Assembly (NCBI RefSeq): GCF_024868665.1
Contig: NC_079891.1
Coordinates: 31,657,592-31,721,591 of the forward strand
Direction of reading: 5' to 3'
DNA: 64,000 nt
From: Triplophysa rosa
Taxonomy: Eukaryota; Chordata; Actinopteri; Cypriniformes; Nemacheilidae
This document shows positions 25,133 through 37,674 of the stretch, piece after piece. Position numbers and translations under genes: made by a program. The notes beneath the pieces are model-generated. The model was not told the DNA's origin, did no database searches, and saw only the letters and a list, made by a program, of their open reading frames with translations. Every line of letters starts with the position of its first letter. Position 1 is the stretch's first letter.

Positions 25133-26885
25133 GTAAGTATTACTTCCTACACTTTTCTGTTCACACTTTTGTTGAAGCTACTTTCTAATGTACAGCATTA
25201 CTAACCAATTACCGGCAAGGATTAAAATGTGTATTCTCTCCAGTGAAAGCCGTGTACGTTTTTGCATCCCTAATGATGCCATTAGCGCAATACACATCTT
25301 TTACTGATACCTTTTTACAGTGAACGATACGATAAGCAAGAACTATCAAAGCAACAGATAACGCGCAAAACTGTCATTACTGTGTATTGAACGTGCAACC
25401 AATGTAACATTCGGTTTCTTTAAAACTCTTTAATGTTTTTTTGTAACCAATTCCACGTATACGCGCAGGCAGCGCTACTGGTCGTAACGCGCCCCGGGGT
25501 GTTGTTGTCTTTATGCATAGGGGGCCTTGCTGATGTGTCGCTTTTCTCACCTCTCAAAGGAAAACTGTCACTTGTTTGTCAACATAAATCGGGAAAGCTA
25601 ATACGAGCGTGTATGTGTCTCAGTTTAAGGCGCAGGCTTTTACACCTCTCCTGAACTCGACACTTTTTGCCGCCAGTTAAAGCGCCCGGCTGCATGAGGA
25701 GCCACGTGCTCAAGTCTCAGAGCGCGTGCAGCACTCTTGACTGTATTTGGCCGGTTCGGGCCATTTAACTAGTTACATTGTTTGAAGTCAAAGTGGGGTT
25801 GAAAACAAGGGTACAAAAACCGTACCCTCACGATACTTTTAAAGTTTAATTTCTCCTTTATAAAAAGTTTTTTTTGTTTGTTTTAAACCAAGTGACTGAT
25901 ATTTTAATTGCCCTAAAATAATAACCTACAATAGTTGAATACTGCTCACTCAAATATCATTTTTGTTTCCTTGCTTTTACTGTATTACGTCAGGCAATTT
26001 AGCTACTTTCCTTATAGTGCGCATACAAAATTAAAACGCGTTCATTCTGCAAACTTTAAACAAGACCTAGATACTCTGAAATGACATATTGAATTGAAAG
26101 TCATACTCGCGGAAGAGAAGTGGGCATGGGTTTACATTTTTTGTTACGGTATTAATATACCGTATTAATCGCTCTACAATCTCTTTAACAAAACATGAAA
26201 CGCGAAACCAAGGGGATTCGTCAGTGGTGCGCTATTCCCCCTTAACGATTATTGTACAAATAATGTATCAAAGAAACGCGTGACGTCAAATCACGATGCG
26301 TTAAACACGCTTGACTGACGCCTGTCTTAAATACAATACATTAACGCTACACAATACGTGAGCTGCGTGACCCGTAGGTACTAGTAAAATATTTGGGTTT
26401 ATTGACGGTCGATTGGAGTCTCCAAACGCTGAACAAAGAGCACCGAGCGCAAGTCCCGCATTCACAGAGGGCAAACAAAGAGCTTTGCGCAGAGATATCT
26501 CTTGGGGATTCGCCATTCTAACCCAAGCATTTTCTCACATTTCGCACGTAGCACCTTTGTGTCTTGGTCTGCACATCATTAACCAGACTGCACTATGATC
26601 AATAGATTGTAGTACAACTAGACTAGTATTGTCCTGTAACGCAACAAAATATGACTGATTTAGAATATTGAAGAATCTTGGCATTATGAACAGCTTTAGA
26701 ATGACATATGTCTGTATGTGTTAGATTTTGAACAGTCTATATGATGAATTTGTATTGAACATTTACTATTTATTGTGATTGTTATCAAGGCATTGTAAAT
26801 CAACAAAAGATACTTTCTTTGCTTGACATTCAACTAGAATATAATAATTTTAACTAAAGTAATATGTTGCTTGGATGAAAATTAT

Positions 26886-27500
26886 ACAGGTGTGCTGGTC
26901 ATATAATTAGAATATCATCAAAAAGTTGATTTATTTCACTAATTCCATTCAAAAAGTGAAACTTGTATATTATATTCATTCATTACACACAGACTGATAT
27001 ATTTCAAATGTTTATTTCTTTTAATTTGATGATTATAACTGACAACTAATGAAAATTCCAAATTCAGTATCTCAGAAAATTTGAATATTACTTAAGACCA
27101 ATACAAAGCAAGGATTTTTAGAAATCTTGGCCAACTGAAAAGTATGAACATGAAAAGTATGAGCATGTACAGCACTCAATACTTAGTTGGGGCTCCTTTT
27201 GCCTGAATTACTGCAGCAATGCGGCGTGGCATGGAGTCCATCAGTCTGTGGCACTGCTCAGGTGTTATGAGAGCCCAGGTTGCTCTGATAGTGGCCTTCA
27301 GCTCTTCTGCATTGTTGGGTCTGGCATATCGCATCTTCCTCTTCACAATACCCCATAGATTTTCTATGGGGTTAAGGTCAGGCGAGTTTGCTGGCCAATT
27401 AAGAACAGGGATACCATGGTCCTTAAACCAGGTACTGGTAGCTTTGGCACTGTGTGCAGGTGTCAAGTCCTGTTGGAAAATGAAATCTGCATCTCCATGA
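26886..27500 (-). mobile_element. Truncated Tc1-like transposon
   Basis: The terminus reads ACAGGTGTGCTGGTCATATA, followed by AT-rich sequence that I recognise as one terminal repeat of a common teleost Tc1-like family. Reading the minus strand, the transposase C-terminus follows (27176-27466). The second end is missing, so the element is a one-ended remnant that stops near 27500. Confidence 0.8.
27176..27466 (-). pseudogene. Tc1-like transposase, C-terminal remnant
   Basis: 96 residues are readable, with the family motif [19 protein letters not shown], which carries part of the DDE catalytic region, then helices ending near APTKY. A complete Tc1 transposase is about 340 residues, so the N-terminal DNA-binding half and the first catalytic Asp are missing. 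The gene cannot be active. Confidence 0.88.
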
Positions 27501-27819
27501 AGTTGGTCAGTACCAAACAGTCATTTCCTGGCTATTACGCATCGCAGACATAGGCTAGTAGTCTAAGAAGCTGCCACGGACCAAGGCGGAAGGCAACACA
27601 AAGAATAGCTAAAATTATGGTTGAGAACTTGAGACAAAGGGAATTCTGTCACAATTATTATCAATACACTTGTCCTTTACACTCTTATCTTACATCATAA
27701 TTGTATTATAAATTTGTGTTTTTTTTCCACTACCTAGGTAGTGGCAAATAGATTTATTCCATCAGTCTTTTTTATGCTTGTGTTCTACATAATGGTAGTT
27801 CAGTTGTGAGGTACGAGCG

Positions 27820-27990
27820 TGGCTCTAAAACAGGTAGTAGTTTTGGCTACTTTTTACTTAAGTACATTTTAGAGCCCATACTTTATACTTTTACTTGAGT
27901 AAACAAGTTTAGTCAGTACTTCAACTTTTACTTGAGTACTTTTAAACATGAGTATCTGTACTTCTACTTAAGTAAAGGATGTGTGTACTT
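27820..27990. repeat. ACTTTTACTTGAGTA-type interspersed repeat fragment
   Basis: Several tandem-like units of CTTTTACTTGAGTA and ACTTAAGTA fill the stretch. I recognise this as part of a repeat widespread in teleost genomes, but its ends are not clear. Confidence 0.5.
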
Positions 27991-28444
27991 TTGCCATCAA
28001 TGCATGATATGGCATGATACCCGATCTTTAATACAATCTGATATGCTTAAACTAAAACTTCATTTCTTTCCATTACACAGTCACCAAACTCCCTTCAGTG
28101 GCCATGTCCTCATCTGGTTCCTGGTTTGAGTCTGCGGGTAACATAGAGATGCTCCCCATCACCTCGCGGGCACATTCCTAACGTACCTGCACCGGCCGGT
28201 GAATGACATCGAACCCAAAACTGTCTCCTCCAAGTAGGAACGTCCTCCCAAAGCCCCAACACCTCCCTTTTCTCATCCCTTTGTGATCTTTCTTTAGACC
28301 AGTGTGGCCCTAACACAGCACACACTTTATGGACTGCTCTGTGTTGTGCTGTAAAGAACCTTATCTTTTACCTTTTTATATTTTTAACCCATTAGTGGCC
28401 TCTTTTAGCACTCTCTTGTCCCAAAAGAGAGTGGGGCCCTCAGT

Positions 28445-28810
28445 ATGCACAAGCTGAGAGGAGGGCCCGGTCCTCCCGTCCAGGATATATACGAGTTCGC
28501 CCTGGATGGGGAGGACCCCAAAGTTTTTCTCGGGGCCAGAAGTGCAAGGGTGGTGTCTCCTGCGGCCGACTACATCAGGTCTGAGCATGAGCAAGCGGGT
28601 CTCTTTTCCCTGTCGCACATGGAGGGTGAGGAACTGATGGAACCTGTTGTACCGCAGAAGAAGAAGAGGAAGAGATGCGGTGTGTGTGGACCTTGCACGA
28701 GGAAGGAGAACTGTGGTACCTGCGCCAACTGCCTGAATAGAAAGATAGGGCACCAGATCTGCAAACTGCGAAAGTGTGATGAGCTAAAGAGGAGGAAAAA
28801 CCCTTGGGAG
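28445..28810 (+). CDS. tet3: tet3 CXXC-domain exon
   Basis: The exon encodes a short N-terminal region ([20 protein letters not shown]) and then the CXXC finger [20 protein letters not shown] and [19 protein letters not shown], with the eight Cys ligands intact. It ends in frame before GTAAAA. In this family the finger binds unmethylated or carboxylated CpG and targets TET3 to CpG-rich promoters. The exon's left border is either an acceptor at 28441-28443 (CCCTCAG) or one at 28406-28408 (TTTTAG), which keeps the frame open. Residues PPVQDIYEF resemble PDLPGLYDF near the start of human TET3, which is why Met 28445 is preferred. Confidence 0.92.
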
Positions 28811-31800
28811 GTAAAATATCAGACTGTCTATGTTACGTATGCATTATAGCCATGTTTAGTTGTTACATTTACATTTATGCATCTGGCAGATGAGCTTTTT
28901 ATCAAAAATGACACAGTGCAGTCAAGAATTTACACTTTTATTAGTTTGTATGCTCTTTAAGAAACAAACTTGTGATCTTACAGTTGCTATTCCAGCTGAG
29001 CTTCAGGAACACCATTGTAAATGCATTATAACACTCAAAGGGTGGTGCTGCCATCATCACCTGCTGTCTATTACCTGTTATTGGTCCACCTAAACGCATT
29101 CCACACCCGTCCTGTCCTAACATGTTTCCTTTTAACCTGTCATTCTTGCCTAGACTGTAACGACCAGACAATATAAAGAAAGTGATATAGGCCAGTTTTC
29201 TGAAGTTTCTCTGATTCTTTACTATATACGTACATTAAATTCAGATTTAAACTGAGCCTCTTTTAGTTTCATTATATGGAATGTGATTTTTGTGACAGTG
29301 GCTGCTCATATGTTTTTACCAAAGCTGTGTTTTTTGCACAGAGCAGTTGTCTGTAGGTCTATTGGACATATGGAAATCCACTCTTGGCCTTTTTTGATGG
29401 TGATTGTACCAAATTGAGATTAAAGTAGATTGATGTAAAATGCACTTGTGTATTGAGGTACTAGTCGGCACAGTTACAAGGAATTGTTTTGCAGTTGCTA
29501 CGTGTTCTGTGAGAATTTGAGTGTATTTTATGAGTGGTTGCTAGGGGTAAGGGGTAAGTAAGGATAAGTGGTTGTTAGGGAGTGCTGGGTGTTTGCTGGA
29601 TGGCTCACTGGCCCAAATCAAACAGAGCTCCTCTATCATTCACAACAGCAAAAATCGCATGTCTGATTGCTCAGAAGAGTAGTGGTACACCTCATCTCAA
29701 CATACGCAGAGGTTTGTTCAAATCCCTAACCGTAAAGGGGAGAGGTTCACCAAAATTGAAATTTTTTACTCGCCCTCATGTCATTTCAAACCTGTATGAC
29801 TTTCTTTTTTCTGCACAACACAAAAGAATGTATTTTAAATAACATTTGTAACCAAAACAACATTGGACCGCATTGACTTCCATTGTATGGACACAAAACC
29901 ACGGAGACATTTTTCAGAATATCTTCTTTTGTGTTCCATCGAATGAAAATCATATATCATACACAATAGGTAATGACATCATTTTTATTTTTGGCCAAAC
30001 TATCCCTTTATTTTTAGTGATATGAGCCTGCCGTCTCTTCAGCTGCATCTTGAAGAGCTTAGAGGGTATCTCTCTTTTTTCTGTCTTTAAAGGGTCAGCG
30101 CACTCACATGGGGCCCAGGTTTTTGGATCCGTGTGTTTGAGCGGGTTTAGAGTGTAACCGTGGAGAATTCCTTTTGCTTACTTTATATACTCTGCTCTCT
30201 GACCTTTGACCAGTGGAGGGGTTGGGGATGACCTATGGCCAAAAAGGAGAGGAAGGAAAGCGGGGGAGGGACAGAGGAAGAAAGAGAACCAGAGAGGGAC
30301 GAATTGAAAGCAGCGGACAAAGAGATACCGTGGACAGCTATAGAAGAAGTGCTGATGTACAGGAAAAAGGGCTTTTATGGAAGCTCAGGACAGGGAGGAC
30401 AATTAAAGGAAAAGTGTCCATGTTGTTGTGTGGGACAGAGTTGGACCTTTCATGCGATGACAGGAAACAACAATACTGTTTCACACACGCACCCACCGGC
30501 TCTCCCTCCATGTTTTTTAACTTAATTATTGACCGTACAATGCATGGTTAAATTTTAGCTAAAAAAAACCCAGCAGTAATTAAACGAACATGGATGCCTG
30601 ATCACTCCAGAGACCGCAAAATCATTTCAGTAGCGCATTCAACTCGTTTCACACCAGGCGTGATTTTCACTGTGACAAGCCTTTAAATCAAAACAATGCA
30701 TTCCTAAGGACAACTTCACACCGGGTGCGAAAATTGACCCGGCAACGAAGAAGCATTCTTTTTTCATCATTTACAGTTTTTTCTTCCCATGGAGGACAAA
30801 TTAACAGCCAGTAGGATGTGAGCTTTTGGGTCATGTGTCTAGCGTTGGCATCGAGATAGACGAGCAGGTGTTCTTATAGCTCAGCTGGATGAGCATGCCA
30901 CCAGCAACACCAAAATCATGGGTTTGTTTCCCAGGGAACGCATGGACATGTTAAAAAGTATTCATTGGATACACTGTAAATTACTGTAGATGAAAGTGTC
31001 TGCCAAATGCATAAAAATGTGAAGTAGATGTGGAGCTGTTGATATCCGAGTATTCTCAGATACGGTAGTTGACAAATAAACCGTACATGCGTCCTACGGC
31101 GTGACAGCAAAAATTTGAAGAAAAAAAAACAAACAATGAAGATAAATCTCTATTATGCCATTTTATATTATAAATATAGATAATTAATAATATAAAAATA
31201 ACATGATATTAAAAGTTTGTTTTCTAAACTTTTTGCACATAGGACACATTTATGGTAACTACCCATATATGTTTCTTGTACTCTGATATCAACTTCTATA
31301 TGCAATAGGATTGTGTTTAACTTGTATTGATTTATATGGCGGTTCAACCCCAGACACAAATTATACGTCAGATCATGCTTTTTTTTGGGTTGAGGTGTTG
31401 CTTTTCGAAGTGTTACTTTTCGACCCGCATTTGTGATTTACGGTAGGTAAAACAACAACTGTGAAATGTTGCACAACACAACAGTTTTTATTTGCTAGTT
31501 AAGTTTAGACAAAGAATCGTGTGGATCAGATTTAAACATTGTGTGTGTGTGTATACGTCAGGGTCACCCATCCTCCTCGTCCATCTCACCCTCTTCCCCT
31601 GCTCACTTCACCGAGCACACGAAGGAGATCGATGCAAAAATCCGTTGTTGGGAGTCTCACATATGCAGTAAAACATTCATTGATAAATCACAGAATACTT
31701 AGAAACCGCAGAGTTTGAGTCTCAAAACATTTTCAGCAACAAATTATTAGCGCCCTTAAATCCCACATGTGCACAAAATCAACCACCAGGCTTTTGATTT

Positions 31801-34800
31801 TGTGCACTTACATCTTACGTCTTACAATCTGCGATCAAATTGGGTCAGATATTGTTTTGAGAGAGTGAGAACAACGCACCTTTCTGTGCTACAGTGTCCA
31901 CACCGGCCATATTTCATTATCCTCTACAGCTGACCTCTGCACTATACCACCAACTGACTTCGCCATTGCCTGGCAACCAAATCACATTATAGCCCTCTCC
32001 ACCAATCACAGCTTGCGCCGAGTCAGAGTGAATGCACACCCGGCGTGCATGACAGGTAGCAGCATTCAATAATGCTAATAAAGTCAAATCAGTCGCTGAA
32101 CGAGAATAATTGCCGTGGCTGTCGGCAGCCTGTTTGTCAGGACAGTGAACAACAGTACGGTTTTGGTCGAAATGATTCGACGTTGTGTTCTGTGTAGTTG
32201 AGAAAAGGTTTGTTTGAAAATGATCGTCAATGTTAGATGATGCACACTATAGAGGGCACTTAAGAAATGGCCGTCAGGGCCCATAAATTGATCTGTTCAT
32301 TGCTAATGCAATTGAGGAGCTCTTACTAAGACTTAAATCTGTCTAGTTTACAGCAAACCGTCAGCAGGGCTGGTGTCTCTTTCATGTACAATAAGAAGCA
32401 TAGTTTGAATCAGACAGTGTTAGGGGTATGGTACTTATTTAAAGTGATGCGTTACTCCTCCTTAAGATACATCTTATGTATTTTATTGGAGAGTAAGAAA
32501 GTATTAAATGTGGTACTATTTCTTAGCTGACTGGTGCTCTCTTTCTTCTGTAAAGCTAACATTGTGCTTGGTTTGCATGTGTTTTTCTTCTTTATTTGAA
32601 GTGGTGTTTTTTGCTGTGAACAAGTGACATGGTTTGCATGCAACGGTACCTGCATAGACATCGCTCGCTCACAGAAAGACACATTTGATGTCACACACGG
32701 GCACGGAGTTATGAAGAACAGAGAGGTTCTTTAAGTAGACGTAAATAAAGAGACACAGAAATGCAGTGGTGTGCATTAAAACAAGTACAAGTTAACATAC
32801 ACCCAGCAAACTGCCTTTTAAATTCTTAACGATTTATTAGAAGTAATATCAAACTGCAGTTCGGTTGTTGTTACAATAACTCAAAAAAAGAAAAGAAAAA
32901 AAAGGCAAGGCTAACACAATAAAACATGATAACAATAAAAAACACCGTTTTTGAAAATGATCTACTTTTGCAAATAATCTCTTCATAATTATATATATGT
33001 TTATTTGCATTACGGTAATAGAAAAATATTTTCCCGTCAAGGTAATATTAAAGCAATAGTTAACCAAAATATGATGATTCTTAATTTACTCTCCCTCGTG
33101 CCATGCCATCCCTGCTTTATATGACTTCTTTTAATATCTGAAAACAAGCTATTTTTTTGTTAAAATGTCGCAATGTTTTCTTTTTATACGCGATCCAAAA
33201 TGTTGAAGCTCGATCAGTCATTCAAGTTATACAAACGACCCCATTGGGTTAATTTATATCTCCTGCGAAACTGTGTTCATAAGGGAAAACCATTCATATA
33301 TTGAGCTCATTTAGTGATCAATATGTTGTGTATCCATAGCAACAAACAGGCATCATGCCCATAGCTTTGAATCTCAAATCCCTCATAACGTGATGGCATT
33401 TAATAAAATCACTTGTTTGTGTTGAACTATAAAACGGAACTCCTACAGCTTGGATGACGTGAGAGTAAATCGAGAAGTTTCATTTCAGGTGAACTACTCC
33501 TTTAATGAGTCCTGACAGGTTTTTGTGAGAAACACCCAGTTAGTTTACACAAAGTGTTATTCCCAAAATTGTTTAGGGGCGCTGCAGATATTATAATTAA
33601 TAAACTTACATTTACAATTATTAATCGCTAACAGGCCTGAGTTTTAGCTTATACATTGACCTAAATGTGTGTGTATTGCAGCAGGGTTTTAGCAACTCTA
33701 CGTGGATTAGTACACTTTGTGGTGGCCATTGTTTGCGAAATGGGGGAGGAGAGAGTTAATTAGGATTGTTAATCCTTCTGTTAGTACAACGATGTGTCAA
33801 CCCTCATTTAAACTCGCACGGTCACGCGCACACACACACAGACCTTTAGAAATCATTAACAATGCAGCTCTAATGACACTTTTGCATTCTAGTTCCTCTT
33901 ACCACGAGAAGCCGCTACGAGTGTGTGAGTTTGCGTGTGTGTGCGTGAAAGTGGGTTGGAGGGTCACAGGTAGGATTACAACCATTTTCAGACAGCCTAA
34001 AGGGAATTTGCTTTGATACTGCCTGAATCACCTGGTCTGTCGCGAGACCGTGCGTACTAGATTTAATGGACCGCTTGACTGTGTCAAAGCAAACCGTGAG
34101 ATAACATCAGCGAGACGGGATTCATTGTACTTGCGCTTAACACCGCAACGTATCTCGGTGCTACGTACATCAACGATTAGCCTTTGTGGATTTAATTTCA
34201 CAACATTACATTCATGTTGATCGTCACTTTATTTACACAAAGGGTAAATAGCTCGATGACGATTTTGTCCCACAGCGCAGCCTTCTGCAGTCTTACGGTA
34301 CTGCCGGTCCGCTCTCGTGTTCTTTGCGCAGACGCACACACACACACGAACATGGTATTGCTGGAACTTCCACATTGCGTAATCCACTCACATCACAACT
34401 GCTGCGTCACCCAACGTCCTCTCGTTCGTAAGCCGTCGGTGTAGAATGTGCCGTCCCGTGCTTTCCTCAACCACGCATCTCTTCCTCTCGGTTACGCTCT
34501 GCTTAGAGAAATGAGAGGAAAAGCCTGAAGTGTTATGTCAAATGAAGCCAAGCGATCAAAGCAATGTGGATGTTCCTTGTTAAACCGATGTGACGTTTGC
34601 ATTGTAGAGTAATGTAGATGCTATTTTCTGCTTACGGACTTTATGAATGGACGAACGTACGGCGGTTTCGCGCAGATGATTATTACATCAGTGTCTTGTT
34701 TGGAAATGACCACATAACCTCACTGTTTGGTCTTCTAGATGTTTTTGAGACTGGCCAGCAGAGGTTGCAGTCTGCCCTGCATGACTCGTACTCGGTGTTT

Positions 34801-37606
34801 TTTCTCTATGGAGTATTTCGTTCTGTAGTGGTATTTTAGCCGGCGTAACTATGTGTGGTATGCACACACACGCATCACACGGTCATTCAATCCTGAGAGT
34901 CTTAACAGCTGTAGGAAACGCTGAAAGTATTTTTAATTCTCCGAATGACATTTGCGGTGCCAACTGCATAAAAGATGTAAATGGTGTCGCATTCTGATTT
35001 GGCGTCTATAACAGGCTACATTTTGGGTTGTCGGCATACAAGTCGAAATTTGTGTGTTTTTCTACCGCAGCTGGTCTTGTTTAGTCATGTGTGTCAGACA
35101 CGTGGTGCCGTTGTCCATGGCTGGCTAAAGAGGAATGGCCATTTGTGTATCAGTGTGTTTCTCTGTCTTTGACGTTGTTCTCTTGTGTTACGGCACCAAA
35201 CACACAGCGTGCACGTGTGCAGTCCAGTCCAGTTGTTGCAGCCAGCCGAGACGCAGATGGCCCTCAGTGATACCACATTCCAGATGCATTGTTTAAGGAA
35301 GGCGAGCCCGGGTTAGATAATTGACAGCCACAGTGCGCAAGAGAGAGAGAGAAACCCTTCCCCCCCGTCCGGCTACAGTCTCACAGACGCACATGCACAC
35401 GCATTGTTCACAGCACGCGCCCCCCTTTCTTTCTTGTTCCGCCCTCGAGCCCGCTCTCTATATGTCTCTCTCGGTTTCACCCTAGCAGCAGAGCGCATAG
35501 GCGCCTCCGATTGGTGGACAGCCTTTCTTTGTGAGCTATCTGTGGCGTGACGTCGCCTCGCGTGTGTTTGCGAGTACGTGGGTCGCCGAGTGCGGGGGGA
35601 GGGAGAGCATTAGCATCACGTATTCTGTTAGCTTTTCGTTTGGTGGGTGAGCGAGCGAGAGGGGAAAGGGGGGCCGAGGAAAAAAATAAAGAGGGAGGAG
35701 GCAATAGTGCAGCACTGATAGCGATCGCTTTGCCTTTTTAAAAAAATGCTCCTGTGTGTATGTGGTCGAGCCATGAATTGGAGGAAGTGAGAGAGAGGCA
35801 GGGAGGGCGAGAGCGAGAGCGTACAAGAGCTAATGTAAAACAGGATTAAGAACACAAGATGGCTTCCTGAATGGACAGAGACCAGAAAGAAAGAGAGAGA
35901 GAGAGAGAGAGAAGAAAAGAAAGAGATAGAGAAAGAGAGAGGGTCGAAGAGACAATGGTTTGGGTCTTCTGATGGGGACACATCTTGCCACCAGAGAACA
36001 GCACACGAAGACAGCAAGGCTGAGTAGGTAAATATTTATTAGCAGTGTAAAAAATGACAGACAGTTATGGCAGATGGGGTTGGGGGGGGCTATTCTTTTC
36101 GGAGGGGGGGCTCAGGGTAGAAGCTGAACGGCATTGGGTTATAGAATGGCTGGGGTCAAAAACAGATAGCCGGCTTGAGCTCCTTGTTGAATGTCTTTTT
36201 ATGATGTACATGTATGTTTTATGTCATATTTGATAGAATTGTGTTTAAACATAAAGAATCCTTTGGTAATTTTCTATTTTATGTGTTAATGATCTTGTCA
36301 TAATCAAAAGCATCTTATGTTATAGCAGCTTGAAAGCTCAGTGCAGGGAAAAAAGATCTGTGCTGTTAGGAATTATTATTACAGCCTTTGGATGCTTGTA
36401 TGTGTTGTTTGCATGTCAATTTTCATGCCACTTGTTCAGTGTTCTGAATGCATGTTTTCGTTCTCCTTTATTCCATGCACGACCTGGCAGGTGGAATATT
36501 TTGAAGACATAAAAGCTCGGTCCGTCACCCCAAACCTGGCTAAAGAGGTGAGATAAATAACTCTTCTTCTGACCTTGGCCAAGTTGTCCATGTGTGTATC
36601 CTCTTACAGAATTGGCGCCGTACTGCCAATGTCATCTGTATTTGATATTCTTCATATCGCCTGGTGTACGAGCACGGCTCCCAATACTTCAACATTTTAA
36701 GCTGACGATTTGTGCTTTTGCATGACTCAACAGGCTCATTGCGTACCCAGATGGAGTGTGACAGTTTCGACTTTAAGCGACAGCTGCACCACCTGTGTGC
36801 GCAGGTGTGAGTTGGTGTTTGTGGCCTTCGTGTCTGTCTTATACCGCAATCCCAGTTCAACATCAGGGGGCGTTTACAGTAACATGTCGTAATGCGTCGT
36901 AAGATGCCAGGCAGAAATAAGAATGAGAGGATGGTGGCGTAGAGCTGGCGGGCACGGGCTCTGGTTTAAAGGGACCCGGGCTTAGCGCTCATTGGAAGAG
37001 AGGGAGGCGTGAACTTCGCCTGGCAAAGAGAGGGGAGAGGAGGAGGTGGCCTTTCTCTCTCTCTTTGGCTCTATCTCGCTCTGTCTGTCCGTCTGTCAGT
37101 CCGTCCACTTTTCTCTCTCTCGCTGCATCCGGCCCGGGAGGAAGAGTGGCGGGCGGGACTGCCAAAGTTTCCAGTCATCTGAGGTAAAGAGAGTAAAAGT
37201 TAATGGGTCACGCGAGCACGCATGCGCGATGACGACACTGCTATTTGTGTGAGCTAGCACGTGGCGGAGTGTTTATGGAGTAACATGTAGCGTCAGAGTA
37301 AGACAGACTCAACGGGCACTGAGAGCTTTGGTGCGAGTTAGCGGCGACATTGTCAGAGAATATGCGGTTTTATCTGTAGGTGTAATCATCTCCACTGCGC
37401 TGTGGTCATTTTATTCCTGTAAAATCAGACAGACAGTCTCTCCAGCACCGGCAGTGTCCGTGTTTGCGCTTTGAATGCTCCATGCCGGATTTAGCTTTAG
37501 CCACGACACAACATTCACAATGTGTAGACTGTGACAATCATATAATCAAAATAACAGAGTTAGTTGGAAATGGACTAAGTTCACTGTGTGCCGTCACCGA
37601 AGCCTT

Positions 37607-37674
<68 letters not shown>

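Larger units (their letters stand above)
25133..28444 (+). other. tet3: Putative tet3 intron 1 / upstream region
   Basis: The first 1.5 kb is relatively CpG-rich, with a second perfect TGACGTCA at 26281-26288 and GC-rich patches near 25460-25750. A truncated Tc1-like element follows (26886-27500) and a repeat of ACTTTTACTTGAGTA units at about 27820-27990. A possible small exon at 28081-28136 is described among the findings. No other protein-coding gene is supported. Confidence 0.55.

Noticed and set aside
30213..30551. Charged open frames near a GA-rich stretch
   Set aside because: Purine-rich composition gives Glu/Arg/Lys translations. No splice context or homology was found.
30869..30945. 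Possible tRNA gene
   Set aside because: A and B boxes are present, but the B box is degenerate and the body does not form a convincing cloverleaf. The attached tail shows it to be a SINE.
33717..35172. Several 60-100 codon frames in the tet3 intron
   Set aside because: Short, overlapping and unrelated to any known protein; consistent with chance.
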